Assembly: GCA_024405395.1 (NCBI GenBank)
Contig: JAKSOW010000009.1
Coordinates: 1 to 46,316 of the forward strand
Length of the DNA: 46,316 nucleotides
Reading direction: 5' to 3'
Source: Kiritimatiellia bacterium
GTDB lineage: Bacteria > Verrucomicrobiota > Kiritimatiellia > RFP12 > UBA1067
This document shows, piece after piece, positions 1 through 7,570 of the stretch (positions are counted from its first letter, which is position 1; every line of letters begins with the position of its first letter). Position numbers and translations under genes: made by a program. The notes under the pieces were generated by a model, which saw only the letters and a program-made list of their open reading frames with translations, had not been told where the DNA came from and ran no database searches.

Positions 1-92
1 CGGCGGAAATGCCCGACGGCGACGCGGCGCTCGAAGGGCTGACCGCCTTCCTCGCCCGCTTCCGCAAGGTCCTCAACCCGCTTTTCGTTTGA
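1..92 (+). CDS. C-terminal end of an unidentified protein (partial)
   Basis: An open frame (codons beginning at base 3) enters from the left edge and ends at TGA 90-92. About 29 residues are visible, beginning AEMPDGDAALEG and ending RKVLNPLFV. The third codon positions are strongly G/C, unlike the AT-richer genes that follow, which supports real coding. The frame overlaps the 3' end of the convergent DjlA-like gene by 20 nt, an arrangement seen at other convergent pairs in this window. There is too little sequence to name a family. Confidence 0.5.
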   Translation, partial: AEMPDGDAALEGLTAFLARFRKVLNPLFV

Positions 93-1053
93 GATTGCGG
101 GCTTTCTTGACCTTGTCCCATGCCGAATTTATTCGTGCCATCCTCTCATTGGCACGGCCCATCAACGACTCAGGCAAACCCTGTGCCCTTAAAATATCGG
201 GATGTAATTTCTTCGCAAGATCGCGATACGCTTTCCTCAACTCGTCATCAGACGCGCCACAGTTGCAACCCAATTCGTCATAGGCATCTGCAAGAGGATC
301 GCGTCGTGGCGGAGGTTCATCTCGCTCATATCCATTTGAATTTCCCGTATTTTTCTGTCGAACACGTTTGCGATAATACCGTTCAAAAGTACCCGGGGCA
401 AGCGCCAGTTGCCTCACCAACTCTTCAAGTAACGCTTTCTCCTCCTTCGATAAGATCCCATCGGCACACGCGATTTCCCAAAGGACCTCATAAGCCACCA
501 TCCGCATTTCATAGCTGAAACCAAGTTTCGTCATGCGAAGTGCATATTGGTCTGCCGAGTATGGATCTCGTAACGCATCTCGAAACGCCGCGATACACGC
601 CTCCCGTTGAGACGGCGTGAAACCCAACCGCGAAAAAGCTTTTTCTGCAGCGCGAATTTCAGTCACATCCACATGGCCATCCGCCTTGGCCATTTTTGCC
701 ATCATTGATACCAATAGCCGGAGATACGTTACCTGATTGAGTCCCTCATCACTTCTTCCTGCATTGCCTGTCGGCCTCGCTGATTTACTTTTCGAAGAAT
801 TCACCTTCGTTTTCACATCTTTCGCATCCGTTCCAAATGCGCAGCACCACAAGCAGAATGTTGCAACCGGAAGAACAAACGCCATCACAATCGAAAGCAA
901 TCCCGCGCCCCAGCCCCATTCTTTCGCAGCCGTCTGATAGGCACCGAAGCAAAGACAGATAAGCCAGATTGGCCAGAGATTGAACAGATACGCCAGAATA
1001 AACATAATAGGCGTTGACACGATCTTCCACAATATTTCGAAGAAGGTTTTCAT
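73..1053 (-). CDS. DjlA-like membrane co-chaperone (TerB + J domain)
   Basis: 326 residues. Two hydrophobic segments (about 10-40 and 50-74) anchor the protein. A charged linker follows, then a helical TerB-like domain (about 105-225) and a C-terminal J domain (about 252-318) with the HPD signature at 284-286, which stimulates the ATPase of a DnaK partner. The order membrane anchor, TerB, J domain is that of DjlA, although DjlA usually has a single short membrane segment. The ATG lies one base after the stop of the upstream gene (TGA C ATG), so the two are almost certainly co-translated. The gene closes a minus-strand accessory operon and overlaps the partial plus-strand gene at its 3' end. 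Family assignment is confident; the client process is unknown. Confidence 0.8.
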   Translation of the reverse strand: MKTFFEILWKIVSTPIMFILAYLFNLWPIWLICLCFGAYQTAAKEWGWGAGLLSIVMAFVLPVATFCLWCCAFGTDAKDVKTKVNSSKSKSARPTGNAGRSDEGLNQVTYLRLLVSMMAKMAKADGHVDVTEIRAAEKAFSRLGFTPSQREACIAAFRDALRDPYSADQYALRMTKLGFSYEMRMVAYEVLWEIACADGILSKEEKALLEELVRQLALAPGTFERYYRKRVRQKNTGNSNGYERDEPPPRRDPLADAYDELGCNCGASDDELRKAYRDLAKKLHPDILRAQGLPESLMGRANERMARINSAWDKVKKARNLKRKAG

Positions 1054-1054
1054 G

Positions 1055-1633
1055 TCAGAAATCCTCCTTCCTCATCTTGGAAGTGCGAAGATTTCCGTTT
1101 CTGACCCTGTACAACGTCAACTCATAACCCGACCCCTCGCTGAAATCGAACAAACCCTGTGCCTTTGCATACGAGGCCGTATCACCGAACATTTCACCGT
1201 CGCCAAACCATTCAGTACCGCACGTATAACGAATCTCGAACTTGCCAGAAGGCATATCTATCTCCTGCGACGTTCCCGAGGGGAGATAACACATCATCAT
1301 GATTTCGCCGTCGTATGGATCAACCACTTTTATGACATAGCTTGCGTCATGCGACGTGTTTATCTTCAGCACTGAATTACAGCGATATCTTGGGCGTTGA
1401 ATGTAGTATGCGTAATCTGGCGGTGTTTCTCCACGTCGCCTCGGCCTATCGTCATAATCTCTATTCGAGTAATAGCTAGCACTTACATTCTTTGTCTTCT
1501 GTGATGATATGCTTTTACTGCTTCGCGCTCTCGGCGGATCGTCGAGATGGACCCACGCTGGAATCATCCACGCATAATAGGCAACAGTCAGTAGCGTGGA
1601 AATGACTGCAAGTATGAAATACTTCTTGTCCAC
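1055..1633 (-). CDS. Membrane-anchored hypothetical protein
   Basis: 192 residues from a GTG start (1631-1633) with AAGGAT about 7 nt upstream. An N-terminal transmembrane or signal-anchor helix spans about residues 5-28. A polar, serine- and arginine-rich linker follows to about 80. The rest is a compact beta-rich domain with the pieces VIKVVDPYDG, MPSGKFEIRYTCG and TEWFGDGEMFGDT. I recall similar small domains in uncharacterised proteins but cannot name a family. It is coupled by a single base to the DjlA-like gene, so the pair probably acts together at the membrane; that is inference from gene order. Confidence 0.6.
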   Translation of the reverse strand: MDKKYFILAVISTLLTVAYYAWMIPAWVHLDDPPRARSSKSISSQKTKNVSASYYSNRDYDDRPRRRGETPPDYAYYIQRPRYRCNSVLKINTSHDASYVIKVVDPYDGEIMMMCYLPSGTSQEIDMPSGKFEIRYTCGTEWFGDGEMFGDTASYAKAQGLFDFSEGSGYELTLYRVRNGNLRTSKMRKEDF

Positions 1634-1700
1634 TACACGATCCTTACATCGTCACAAGCAGAACATAAACTCGAAAAGACGTAAGGTCATCTTGTCTTCA

Positions 1701-1949
1701 TCATGCCCAAATGACCTTGTTCCCGTCCTCGGCGAACATCTTTCGGTTCTTGAGGATCATGTAGATCTTCTCGGCCTGTTCGTCAGAGACATCGGCCTTG
1801 AAGTTGAACGCATTCTTGATGCCGTTGAGAACTCCAACCTTCTTGCCTGGAGCGAGCTTGCGAACCTTCGGGGCGCAATACTCGGCACAGTCGTTCAGCG
1901 TCATCTTGACCATGATGGTCTCGGGTTCCTTGCCTGCTACTCCGCTCAT
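1701..1949 (-). CDS. Hypothetical protein, 82 residues
   Basis: A small basic protein with no signal peptide or membrane segment. ATG at 1949 is preceded by AGGAG with good spacing; an internal Met13 is an alternative start. The middle (LAPGKKVGVLNGIKNAF) and the C-terminal part look like a small folded helical domain. It starts 16 nt after the end of the methyltransferase remnant, in the same direction, and may once have been an accessory gene of that system. No family recognised. Confidence 0.5.
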   Translation of the reverse strand: MSGVAGKEPETIMVKMTLNDCAEYCAPKVRKLAPGKKVGVLNGIKNAFNFKADVSDEQAEKIYMILKNRKMFAEDGNKVIWA

Positions 1950-1965
1950 GTTCGGTTCTCCTGAT

Positions 1966-2202
1966 TTACCGCATTTCTACTGACACCTTGAAGACCGCGC
2001 CGAAAATCGTGGGATTGATCTCCGGCCAATCGGGATCGGCGATTTTGAAGACATCATGAAGGAGACCGCGCCAGAACTTCTGGCACTCGCCTTTCTCGTA
2101 GCCCTTGCCGACCCACTTCGCCGCGAAATCCGCCGCGGCCTTTTTCTGTTCCTTCGCCGTCATCGCTGCCCGTTTCTCCATCTCAAAGGCAACGCCTCGC
2201 AC
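1966..2202 (-). pseudogene. Internally deleted DNA methyltransferase (type IIG/MmeI-like) remnant
   Basis: A 78-codon frame. Its first part (KKAAADFAAKW, GYEKGECQKFWRGLLHDVF) matches from memory the conserved N-terminus of large class I SAM-dependent DNA methyltransferases of the type IIG/MmeI-like group. It then jumps straight to DWPEINPTIFGAVF, which in intact proteins lies a few hundred residues further on (the IxPTIFGxVFE block before the methylase motifs). The frame stops about seven residues later. The simplest reading is an in-frame internal deletion plus loss of the whole catalytic C-terminus. Met14 (MTAKEQ) is the likely original start. No functional enzyme is possible, but a short peptide could still be made. 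Confidence 0.65.
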
Positions 2203-2219
2203 TGCCCATCATGAGGATT

Positions 2220-2834
2220 CTACGATAGGGGCTCTCCCGGGGTGGGTTCATCCTTCAGAACGCAGAGCATCTGATCATACTCGATCGCGTCCTTCTTTGA
2301 AAACCGGCGATTCCACGACTTGAAGCCGTTGGCCTGATAGAAGTCGAGGAGCTTGGGCTGATCCGATTCACGATCAATCAGCACCAGCTTGCCGCCGACC
2401 AGCTTGCGGGCTTTGCGCAGAACATCGAAGGCAAGGCCGAGCAATTCCGATCCGCTGATTCGCCGCGCTTCATCCAGCGCGAAGTTCTTTCCAAGATGTG
2501 CAATGAGGTAAAGCGCCGCGGTGTAGGTCTTCCGGTCTTCATCCAGTTCCGAGAAACGCTTGATCAAATTGCGGTTGCGCGAAGATAGCCCAGCCTCGGC
2601 CACGGTGAACGGTTTCAAGACAAGCGTAAAGAAGCCAAGGATCTCATCCTTGGCCGAGAGTGCAAGATAGGTAACTGTCGAGCCCAGCCGTTCGGATTGA
2701 ATTGCATTCTCCCGAATGAACTCTTCGACGCGCTTGTTGAGCGGACAGGAGAACTCGGACAGCATCGCCGCAAGGCATTCCGCCCCGGCGATTTCCTCCA
2801 GTTGCTCCAACGACAGGACCCGCGCCGTGATCAT
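2220..2834 (-). CDS. GNAT-family acetyltransferase, toxin-like
   Basis: 204 residues from the ATG at 2832-2834, which overlaps the stop of the upstream small gene as ATGA; an earlier in-frame ATG (2852) lies inside that gene and is less likely. The C-terminal half has the GNAT pattern GGKLVLIDRES followed by LLDFYQANGFKSW, the usual acetyl-CoA-fold ending. Size and the small gene coupled upstream resemble TacT-type GNAT toxins, which acetylate aminoacyl-tRNA. This function is inferred from architecture; it could instead be a non-toxic acetyltransferase. It sits next to a decayed methyltransferase gene, in keeping with an accessory island. Confidence 0.7.
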   Translation of the reverse strand: MITARVLSLEQLEEIAGAECLAAMLSEFSCPLNKRVEEFIRENAIQSERLGSTVTYLALSAKDEILGFFTLVLKPFTVAEAGLSSRNRNLIKRFSELDEDRKTYTAALYLIAHLGKNFALDEARRISGSELLGLAFDVLRKARKLVGGKLVLIDRESDQPKLLDFYQANGFKSWNRRFSKKDAIEYDQMLCVLKDEPTPGEPLS

Positions 2835-3046
2835 GCGTGAACCGCTCCACAATACTTGCGACGCAGCCGTTCACCGAAAGAACGCCGCTGAGCCTCGTTG
2901 CGGAAATCGGCACCAATCACAACACCCGTCGATTTCGGCGTCTGCCACGAATCGCGGGCCTCCTTCGAAAAAAGGAGACGCACGATTGCGTTGGCGGCCT
3001 TCGGGTCGTCGCAATAGAAGCTCTCTGTGATGCTTGATGTTGCCAT
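2831..3046 (-). CDS. Small protein coupled to GNAT gene, candidate antitoxin
   Basis: 71 residues beginning MATSSITESFYCDDPKA, with a basic C-terminus (RRSFGERLRRKYC). It does not look like the ribbon-helix-helix DUF1778 antitoxins that usually precede TacT-type toxins. I do recall short proteins with a similar opening upstream of GNAT genes in gut bacteria. The stop overlaps the GNAT start by four bases, the coupling typical of antitoxin-toxin pairs. The leader upstream holds an interrupted inverted repeat AGGGCA/TACCCT at 3071-3086 that could be an autoregulatory operator. The antitoxin role is inference. Confidence 0.55.
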   Translation of the reverse strand: MATSSITESFYCDDPKAANAIVRLLFSKEARDSWQTPKSTGVVIGADFRNEAQRRSFGERLRRKYCGAVHA

Positions 3047-3103
3047 TTTTCGTATCTCGCTTTCTGTTTCAGGGCATAGTTACCCTAAGTAGAAAACGCT
3101 ATT

Positions 3104-3114
3104 ATTTTATCATA
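3104..3114 (-). promoter_or_regulatory. Extended -10 promoter for the GNAT pair operon
   Basis: The minus strand reads TATGATAAAAT, a TG-extended -10 with hexamer TAAAAT. Transcription would start near 3097 and give a leader of about 50 nt before the small gene at 3046. No convincing -35 box is visible. It matches the TATGRTATAAT promoters seen elsewhere in this window. Confidence 0.45.
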
Positions 3115-3182
3115 ATTCAGCTCGGCAATCAACCGGTCGTGAGCATTTTGAACGGATAACGCGGCAAAACCGCAACATAACG

Positions 3183-3226
3183 AAAAAACGCCCCGCCGTT
3201 CACATGCAGGAAAGAACGGCGGGGCG
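3183..3226 (-). terminator. Intrinsic terminator on minus strand with no gene feeding it
   Basis: A perfect 13-bp GC-rich stem (3189-3201 pairing with 3214-3226, 12-nt loop) is followed in the minus direction by six T residues (3183-3188). The plus direction has no T tract. The genes to its right (purC onward) are on the plus strand, so any transcript it ends must start between about 3230 and 3370 or be antisense to purC. Confidence 0.65.
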
Positions 3227-3308
3227 ATGAGGGTTAGTCGGCCACGGCGGCTCGGCGCAGCCGAGACGCGCGGGGTCATTTGTAATTCGTACGAGCTGTG
3301 AATGGGTA

Positions 3309-3337
3309 TTGCGCGGGCGCGTAGATTAGTGTACAAT
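3309..3337 (+). promoter_or_regulatory. Sigma70-type promoter of the purC operon
   Basis: TTGCGC (3309-3314), a 17-nt spacer and TACAAT (3332-3337) precede purC. The predicted start near 3344 gives a leader of about 25 nt that contains AAAGGGA before the ATG at 3369. Confidence 0.55.
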
Positions 3338-3368
3338 ATTGTCTCCTTGAACCGAAAGGGATTGACTA

Positions 3369-4271
3369 ATGAAATACGACAAAAATGGGGCGTTGCTGGA
3401 AACGCTCATTCCTGGCTTGCCGGCGCCTAAGAGTGGCAAGGTACGCGATGTTTTTGATCTGGGCGACAAGCTGCTGATGGTCGTCTCGGACCGCATCAGC
3501 GCATTTGACGTTATTCTGCCAACAGGCGTGCCGGACAAGGGCAAGGTGCTGAACCAGCTTTCGCTGTTCTGGCTTGATTTCCTGGGCATGCCCAACCACC
3601 TCATCACGGCGGATGTGGACCAGTATCCGGCCGAACTGCAGTGCGCCAAGGACGATCTGCGCGGGCGTTCGATGCTCGTGAAGAAGGTGAACATGGTGCC
3701 CGTCGAGTGCATTGCGCGCGGATATCTGACCGGCAGCGGCTGGAAAGAATACCAGAAGAGCGGCACGGTGAACGGTCAGCAGCTGCGGACGGGGTACGAG
3801 AATGCCTCCAAGCTCGATGACGTGCTTTTCACCCCGACCACAAAGGCTGAGATTGGCGATCACGACGAAGCCATCGACTATGCGCAGACGGAGAAGCTGG
3901 TTGGCGCCACGACGGCCAAGGCCCTCAAGGACGCGACGATCGGCCTCTACACCAAGGCGGCCGACTATGCGCGTGGCCATGGCATCATCATCGCCGACAC
4001 GAAGTTTGAATTCGGCCAGGCGGCGGATGGTTCGCTCATCCTCGCCGATGAGGTTCTGACGCCCGACTCGTCTCGCTTTTGGCCGGAGGCCAGCTATGTG
4101 GTGGGCAAGAATCCACCGTCGCTTGACAAGCAGTATGTGCGCGATTGGCTAGATTCGATCAACTTCAACCACCAGCCGCCGGGGCCGGAACTGCCGGCCG
4201 AGGTCATCGCCCGCACGCGTGAGATCTACGTTAAGGCGTACGAGGAGCTGAGTGGCAAGAAGCTGGTCTGA
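3369..4271 (+). CDS. purC: Phosphoribosylaminoimidazole-succinocarboxamide synthase
   Basis: 300 residues. SAICAR synthase ligates aspartate to CAIR using ATP in de novo purine synthesis, in the cytosol. Visible family features are SGKVRDVFDL and VVSDRISAFDV near the N-terminus (nucleotide site), then VPVECIARGYLTGSGWKEY, IIADTKFEFG and ILADEVLTPDSSRFWP. The length fits the longer SAICAR synthase form of about 300 residues rather than the 240-residue form. AAAGGGA precedes the ATG. It opens a plus-strand operon; its last 20 nt overlap the next frame. Confidence 0.95.
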   Translation: MKYDKNGALLETLIPGLPAPKSGKVRDVFDLGDKLLMVVSDRISAFDVILPTGVPDKGKVLNQLSLFWLDFLGMPNHLITADVDQYPAELQCAKDDLRGRSMLVKKVNMVPVECIARGYLTGSGWKEYQKSGTVNGQQLRTGYENASKLDDVLFTPTTKAEIGDHDEAIDYAQTEKLVGATTAKALKDATIGLYTKAADYARGHGIIIADTKFEFGQAADGSLILADEVLTPDSSRFWPEASYVVGKNPPSLDKQYVRDWLDSINFNHQPPGPELPAEVIARTREIYVKAYEELSGKKLV

Positions 4272-4611
4272 CGCCGCGCGCGCCGTGCTGGAAGCCTATC
4301 CCTGGACATCAGCCAGGGATAGGGCCAAGGCGGTCGAAGAGGCCGAGCTCGTCTCCTTTGGCGAACTGGTTGAAGTGGACGACTTGCCGTTGTCGTTGCG
4401 GCAGTGGCATCGGCGGCAGCGTAACCAGGCCACGTTGACCAGGCCACTCTGGAAAGGGGAGAGCTGGCGCGAAGCCACTGAGGGCTTTGAGAAGGCGATT
4501 CTCCTCCAGGCGCTGCAGGCTAACGACGGAAATCTGGCGGCCACTGCACGGGCTCTCAAGACAACACGGCGCGTGGTGGCCTACAAATCCAGAAAATATG
4601 GACTGGTGTGA
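4252..4611 (+). CDS. Free-standing NtrC-type C-terminal fragment (AAA lid + Fis HTH)
   Basis: 119 residues from a GTG at 4252 inside the end of purC, with GAGGAG four bases upstream. Residues 1-50 (ARAVLEAYPW, VSFGELVEVDDLP) resemble the C-terminal lid of sigma54 activator AAA+ domains. Residues 76-118 (FEKAILLQAL, NDGNLAATARALKTTRRVVAYK) are a Fis-type helix-turn-helix like the NtrC DNA-binding domain. The receiver domain and the AAA+ catalytic core are absent, so it cannot activate sigma54. It could be a Fis-like DNA-binding protein or a decayed enhancer-binding protein captured behind purC. Confidence 0.65.
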   Translation: MARSWSDAARAVLEAYPWTSARDRAKAVEEAELVSFGELVEVDDLPLSLRQWHRRQRNQATLTRPLWKGESWREATEGFEKAILLQALQANDGNLAATARALKTTRRVVAYKSRKYGLV

Positions 4612-4661
4612 TGCCAGACGAAAAGTAACGGTTTTAAAAAAACAAAAGAAGGAAAATAGAC

Positions 4662-4997
4662 ATGGGTATGTTTGATCAGATGAAGCAGGCTCTGCAGATG
4701 CGCTCGGAAATGAAACGCATTCAGGCGGAGGTCGAGAAGATTTCGGCGAGCTACGCCAACGGTGGCATCACGGTGACCGTGCGCGGCGATTTCACGGTGC
4801 AGTCCATCAAGATCGAGCCGGACACCTGGGCTGAAGTCCAGAAGGGCAAGACCGAGCGGTTTGAGACGATGTTCCTCAACGTCCTCAATGGTGCGATCAA
4901 GAACGTGAAGAAGACCACGCAGGAGCACATGGCCAAGATGATGCAGGCTGCGGGTGTCGGCGGGGCCGGCGGCCTCGGCTCGCTCTTCGGCAAATAA
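4662..4997 (+). CDS. ybaB: YbaB/EbfC nucleoid-associated protein
   Basis: 111 residues, the usual size. This family forms dimers that bind DNA without strong sequence preference. It begins MGMFDQMKQALQMRSEMKRIQAEVEKI (helical) and carries the typical beta segment GGITVTVRGDFTVQSIKIEP. AGAAGG lies about 10 nt before the ATG. The stop TAA shares one base with the ATG of recR (TAATG), the conserved ybaB-recR pairing. The dnaX gene often found upstream in other bacteria is absent here. Confidence 0.92.
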   Translation: MGMFDQMKQALQMRSEMKRIQAEVEKISASYANGGITVTVRGDFTVQSIKIEPDTWAEVQKGKTERFETMFLNVLNGAIKNVKKTTQEHMAKMMQAAGVGGAGGLGSLFGK

Positions 4998-5608
4998 TGC
5001 TGGCGCCGATTGAAGAATTGGTGAAGAACCTCGCGCGGTTGCCCGGCCTTGGGCGGCGTAGCGCGGGACGGGCTGCGCTCGCGCTTCTGCGCGAGCCAGA
5101 TCGTCTATTGGAGCCGTTGATATTGGCGTTGAGGACGGCGCGCGACACGGTGATATGCTGCCCGCGGTGTGGTGCATTCACTGTTGTAGGCAAGACACCT
5201 TGTGCCTTCTGCTCGGATCCGCTTCGTGAAGGCGAGATTGTCTGTGTGGTGGAGGATCCGGCCGACATCGTGACTCTAGAGGCCTCGGGAGCCTTCAAGG
5301 GACGCTATCATGTGCTGGGGGGCAAACTCTCGCCCGTACACCACGCCGGTCCCGAAAAGCTGCGCTGTGCCGAACTACGCGAACGCATCACATCCGAGGG
5401 TTTCAAGGAGGTGCTGTTGGCGCTTTCCACTGACATGGAGGGCGATGCGACAGCAGGGTATCTCGCGGAGATGCTTCGGGATTGCCCTACAACTGAAGCG
5501 CCAGTCAAGGTGACGCGCCTGGCCTTCGGTCTGCCGGCAGATTCGGGTGTAGCCTATTCCGATCCGCTTACACTGCGACGGGCCATTGTCCATAGGTGTG
5601 ACGCATGA
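4997..5608 (+). CDS. recR: Recombination mediator RecR
   Basis: 203 residues. RecR works with RecO (and RecF) to load RecA at gaps. The N-terminal helix-hairpin-helix region (LARLPGLGRRSAGRAAL) is followed by a four-cysteine zinc site (C55, C58, C69, C72) and a Toprim domain beginning GEIVCVVEDPADI, with the clamp-facing segment after it. The start overlaps ybaB and the stop overlaps the amidase as ATGA, so translation of the three is coupled. Confidence 0.95.
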   Translation: MLAPIEELVKNLARLPGLGRRSAGRAALALLREPDRLLEPLILALRTARDTVICCPRCGAFTVVGKTPCAFCSDPLREGEIVCVVEDPADIVTLEASGAFKGRYHVLGGKLSPVHHAGPEKLRCAELRERITSEGFKEVLLALSTDMEGDATAGYLAEMLRDCPTTEAPVKVTRLAFGLPADSGVAYSDPLTLRRAIVHRCDA

Positions 5609-6621
5609 AGACGTTTTCATTCCTTTGGGCGGCAGTTCTGCTCGCACCGATTTTGTCCGTGTGTGCAGAGGAGGTGACGGAGGATGTCCCCATGCCGCCG
5701 CCCGCGCTTTCCATTGCCTATCCGTACCCCAAGGCACGTTTGCCGGGCATCACCAACCTCTGCTGTCTGGGCGCAGTAGACGGCACCAACGGCCTGCTCA
5801 CGGTAAACGGAGCGGCAGTGCCCATCCATCGTACGGGGGCCTTTCTGACGATGGTGCCAGTGAAGCCCGGAACCAATACGATCACCGCCGCCTGGGGTAC
5901 GAACGTACTGGTGCGTAGCGTGGTTGTGGCGTCGGTCGAGATCGCGAAGCCGTTGGGGGCACGGCCCGACAGGATCGTGCACCCCATGCCGCCGAGAGAC
6001 CCCTACAAGGACCTGGGCATCCCAACCAATGCCGTCTTTGAGGTTTCGCCGCCGCGCGGCAAGATGATTTCCGACATATTGGTGATGGTTGATCCTGGCC
6101 ATGGCGGCGACGATCCTGGTGCCTTCTCGCCCCATATGTTGCCGGAGAAGGACGTGAACCTCATGCAGGCGCGTGCCATTCGGGATGAGCTCAGACGGGC
6201 GGGCTTCAAGGTGGTCATGACTCGCGATGACGACGTCACAATGCCGCTCTATGACCGACCGAAAAGCGCTTGGCGGCTGAAGGCGGATGCTTTCATCTCC
6301 GTGCATCACAACGCTACAGCGCCACAGACGGATCCGCGGCAGAGTCGACACATCACGTCATATGGCTCCAATGCCCGCGGTATGCCACTTGCCCGAGCCA
6401 TCCAGAAGCATTTGGGCCGCACGCTCGCGCCGATTCCCGACATGGGCGCGCAGCTGAAGTCGTTGGCCGTATGCCGCAATCCTGCCGTCGCCAGTTGCCT
6501 GCTGGAGGTTGATTTCATCAATCTGCCCGACGGCGAGGAGGCGTCGTGGGATCCCTCACGCCACACGCAGGTGGCCAAGGCGGTGGTTATGGGGGTTCTG
6601 GACTGGCTGATGGAGAAGTGA
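5605..6621 (+). CDS. Secreted N-acetylmuramoyl-L-alanine amidase (Amidase_3)
   Basis: 338 residues with a signal peptide (about 1-21, cleaved after SVCA). Residues 30-150 form a proline-rich beta region. The Amidase_3 domain (about 155-335) holds the zinc set H166 (DPGHGG), E181 (PEKD) and H234 (SVHHNA) plus catalytic E301 (LLEVDF). The enzyme cuts the amide between N-acetylmuramic acid and L-alanine in periplasmic peptidoglycan. The beta region could be an AMIN-like targeting module, though I do not recognise a clear one. The ATG overlaps the recR stop; the next gene begins one base after its TGA. Confidence 0.9.
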   Translation: MKTFSFLWAAVLLAPILSVCAEEVTEDVPMPPPALSIAYPYPKARLPGITNLCCLGAVDGTNGLLTVNGAAVPIHRTGAFLTMVPVKPGTNTITAAWGTNVLVRSVVVASVEIAKPLGARPDRIVHPMPPRDPYKDLGIPTNAVFEVSPPRGKMISDILVMVDPGHGGDDPGAFSPHMLPEKDVNLMQARAIRDELRRAGFKVVMTRDDDVTMPLYDRPKSAWRLKADAFISVHHNATAPQTDPRQSRHITSYGSNARGMPLARAIQKHLGRTLAPIPDMGAQLKSLAVCRNPAVASCLLEVDFINLPDGEEASWDPSRHTQVAKAVVMGVLDWLMEK

Positions 6622-6622
6622 C

Positions 6623-7570
6623 ATGCTCATCATTGACGGGAAGAGAGTGAACGACGAGGTCGCTGGACGCGACTTCAAGTACTATATCTTCGATTGGGAT
6701 GACAATATTCTCCACATGCCCACGCGTATCCATCTCGAAAAGCTCTGCACAGATGGCACCTGGCGCCCGGTCTCCGTCTCCACAACCACTTTCACCTTGG
6801 CGCGCACGGACGAGCAGAATTACCGTTTCCCGCGCAATGGAGGGCGTGAGGCAGCGTTCCGCGATTTCCAGGACAAGCCAGGCGAAATGACAGGCCAGGC
6901 CTTTATCCGCGACACGCGGGCTGCGCTGGCGCGTGTGGCGGCAGGGGAGAAGCCCGGCCCCTCCTTCGAGACGATGCGCAAGACGTTGCGCGAAGGGCGC
7001 CTCTTTGCTATTGTCACGGCGCGCGGACACGAACCCAATACCATCCGCGAAGCTGTGCGCATCTTTATCGACGAGGCGCTCACTGAAACCGATCGCGAGG
7101 AGATGCTGGAGAATCTGCGCGGCTATCGCTGGTGGCTGGACAAGCGTGAGACCTTTGGTACGGATGCCGAGGAGATCGACTACTATCTTTCGATGTGTCG
7201 CTACCATGCGGTGACATGTCCGTCGTTCCTGGAGCGTCTGTCGGAAGATGACGACTTTGGTTCGCGTGTGGCCGAGGCTTCTTCCGCGCAACGTCCGGAA
7301 CTCGCCAAGGAATACGCCATCCGCGACTTTACGGATCATCTGATCCACACGCTCGATCGCACCGGTGGGCTGGAACTTCGTCGCCCGATGTCTGTGGGGT
7401 TCTCGGATGATGATCCTGGCAATGTGCAAGCGGTATCGGATTACATTCAGGCCGAGTTGGCACGGCGCTACGGGTCAATCAAGTTCGTCGTCTACGATAC
7501 GAGCGACGCCGAATTGACCTCCGGACGTAAGGTGACGGTGGCTGGTCAACTGGATCTGCCAGGATTTTGA
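6623..7570 (+). CDS. HAD-like hydrolase family protein
   Basis: 315 residues. The HAD core is visible as FDWDDNIL (D24 and D26, nucleophile and acid/base pair), IVTARGH (T132, motif II) and GFSDDDPGN (D262-D264, metal-binding acidic motif). A long helical insert separates motif II from the last motif (about 140-250). The protein is cytosolic, with no signal peptide. The substrate is unknown. It is the last gene of the purC operon; its 3' end overlaps convergent tilS by 25 nt with no terminator between them. Confidence 0.75.
   Translation: MLIIDGKRVNDEVAGRDFKYYIFDWDDNILHMPTRIHLEKLCTDGTWRPVSVSTTTFTLARTDEQNYRFPRNGGREAAFRDFQDKPGEMTGQAFIRDTRAALARVAAGEKPGPSFETMRKTLREGRLFAIVTARGHEPNTIREAVRIFIDEALTETDREEMLENLRGYRWWLDKRETFGTDAEEIDYYLSMCRYHAVTCPSFLERLSEDDDFGSRVAEASSAQRPELAKEYAIRDFTDHLIHTLDRTGGLELRRPMSVGFSDDDPGNVQAVSDYIQAELARRYGSIKFVVYDTSDAELTSGRKVTVAGQLDLPGF

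Noticed and set aside
120-518. Plus-strand frame inside the DjlA-like gene
   Set aside because: Antisense to clear TerB and J-domain coding sequence.
3085-3336. An 83-codon minus-strand frame over the orphan terminator
   Set aside because: It contains the perfect terminator hairpin in its middle, has no ribosome site and no protein-like composition.
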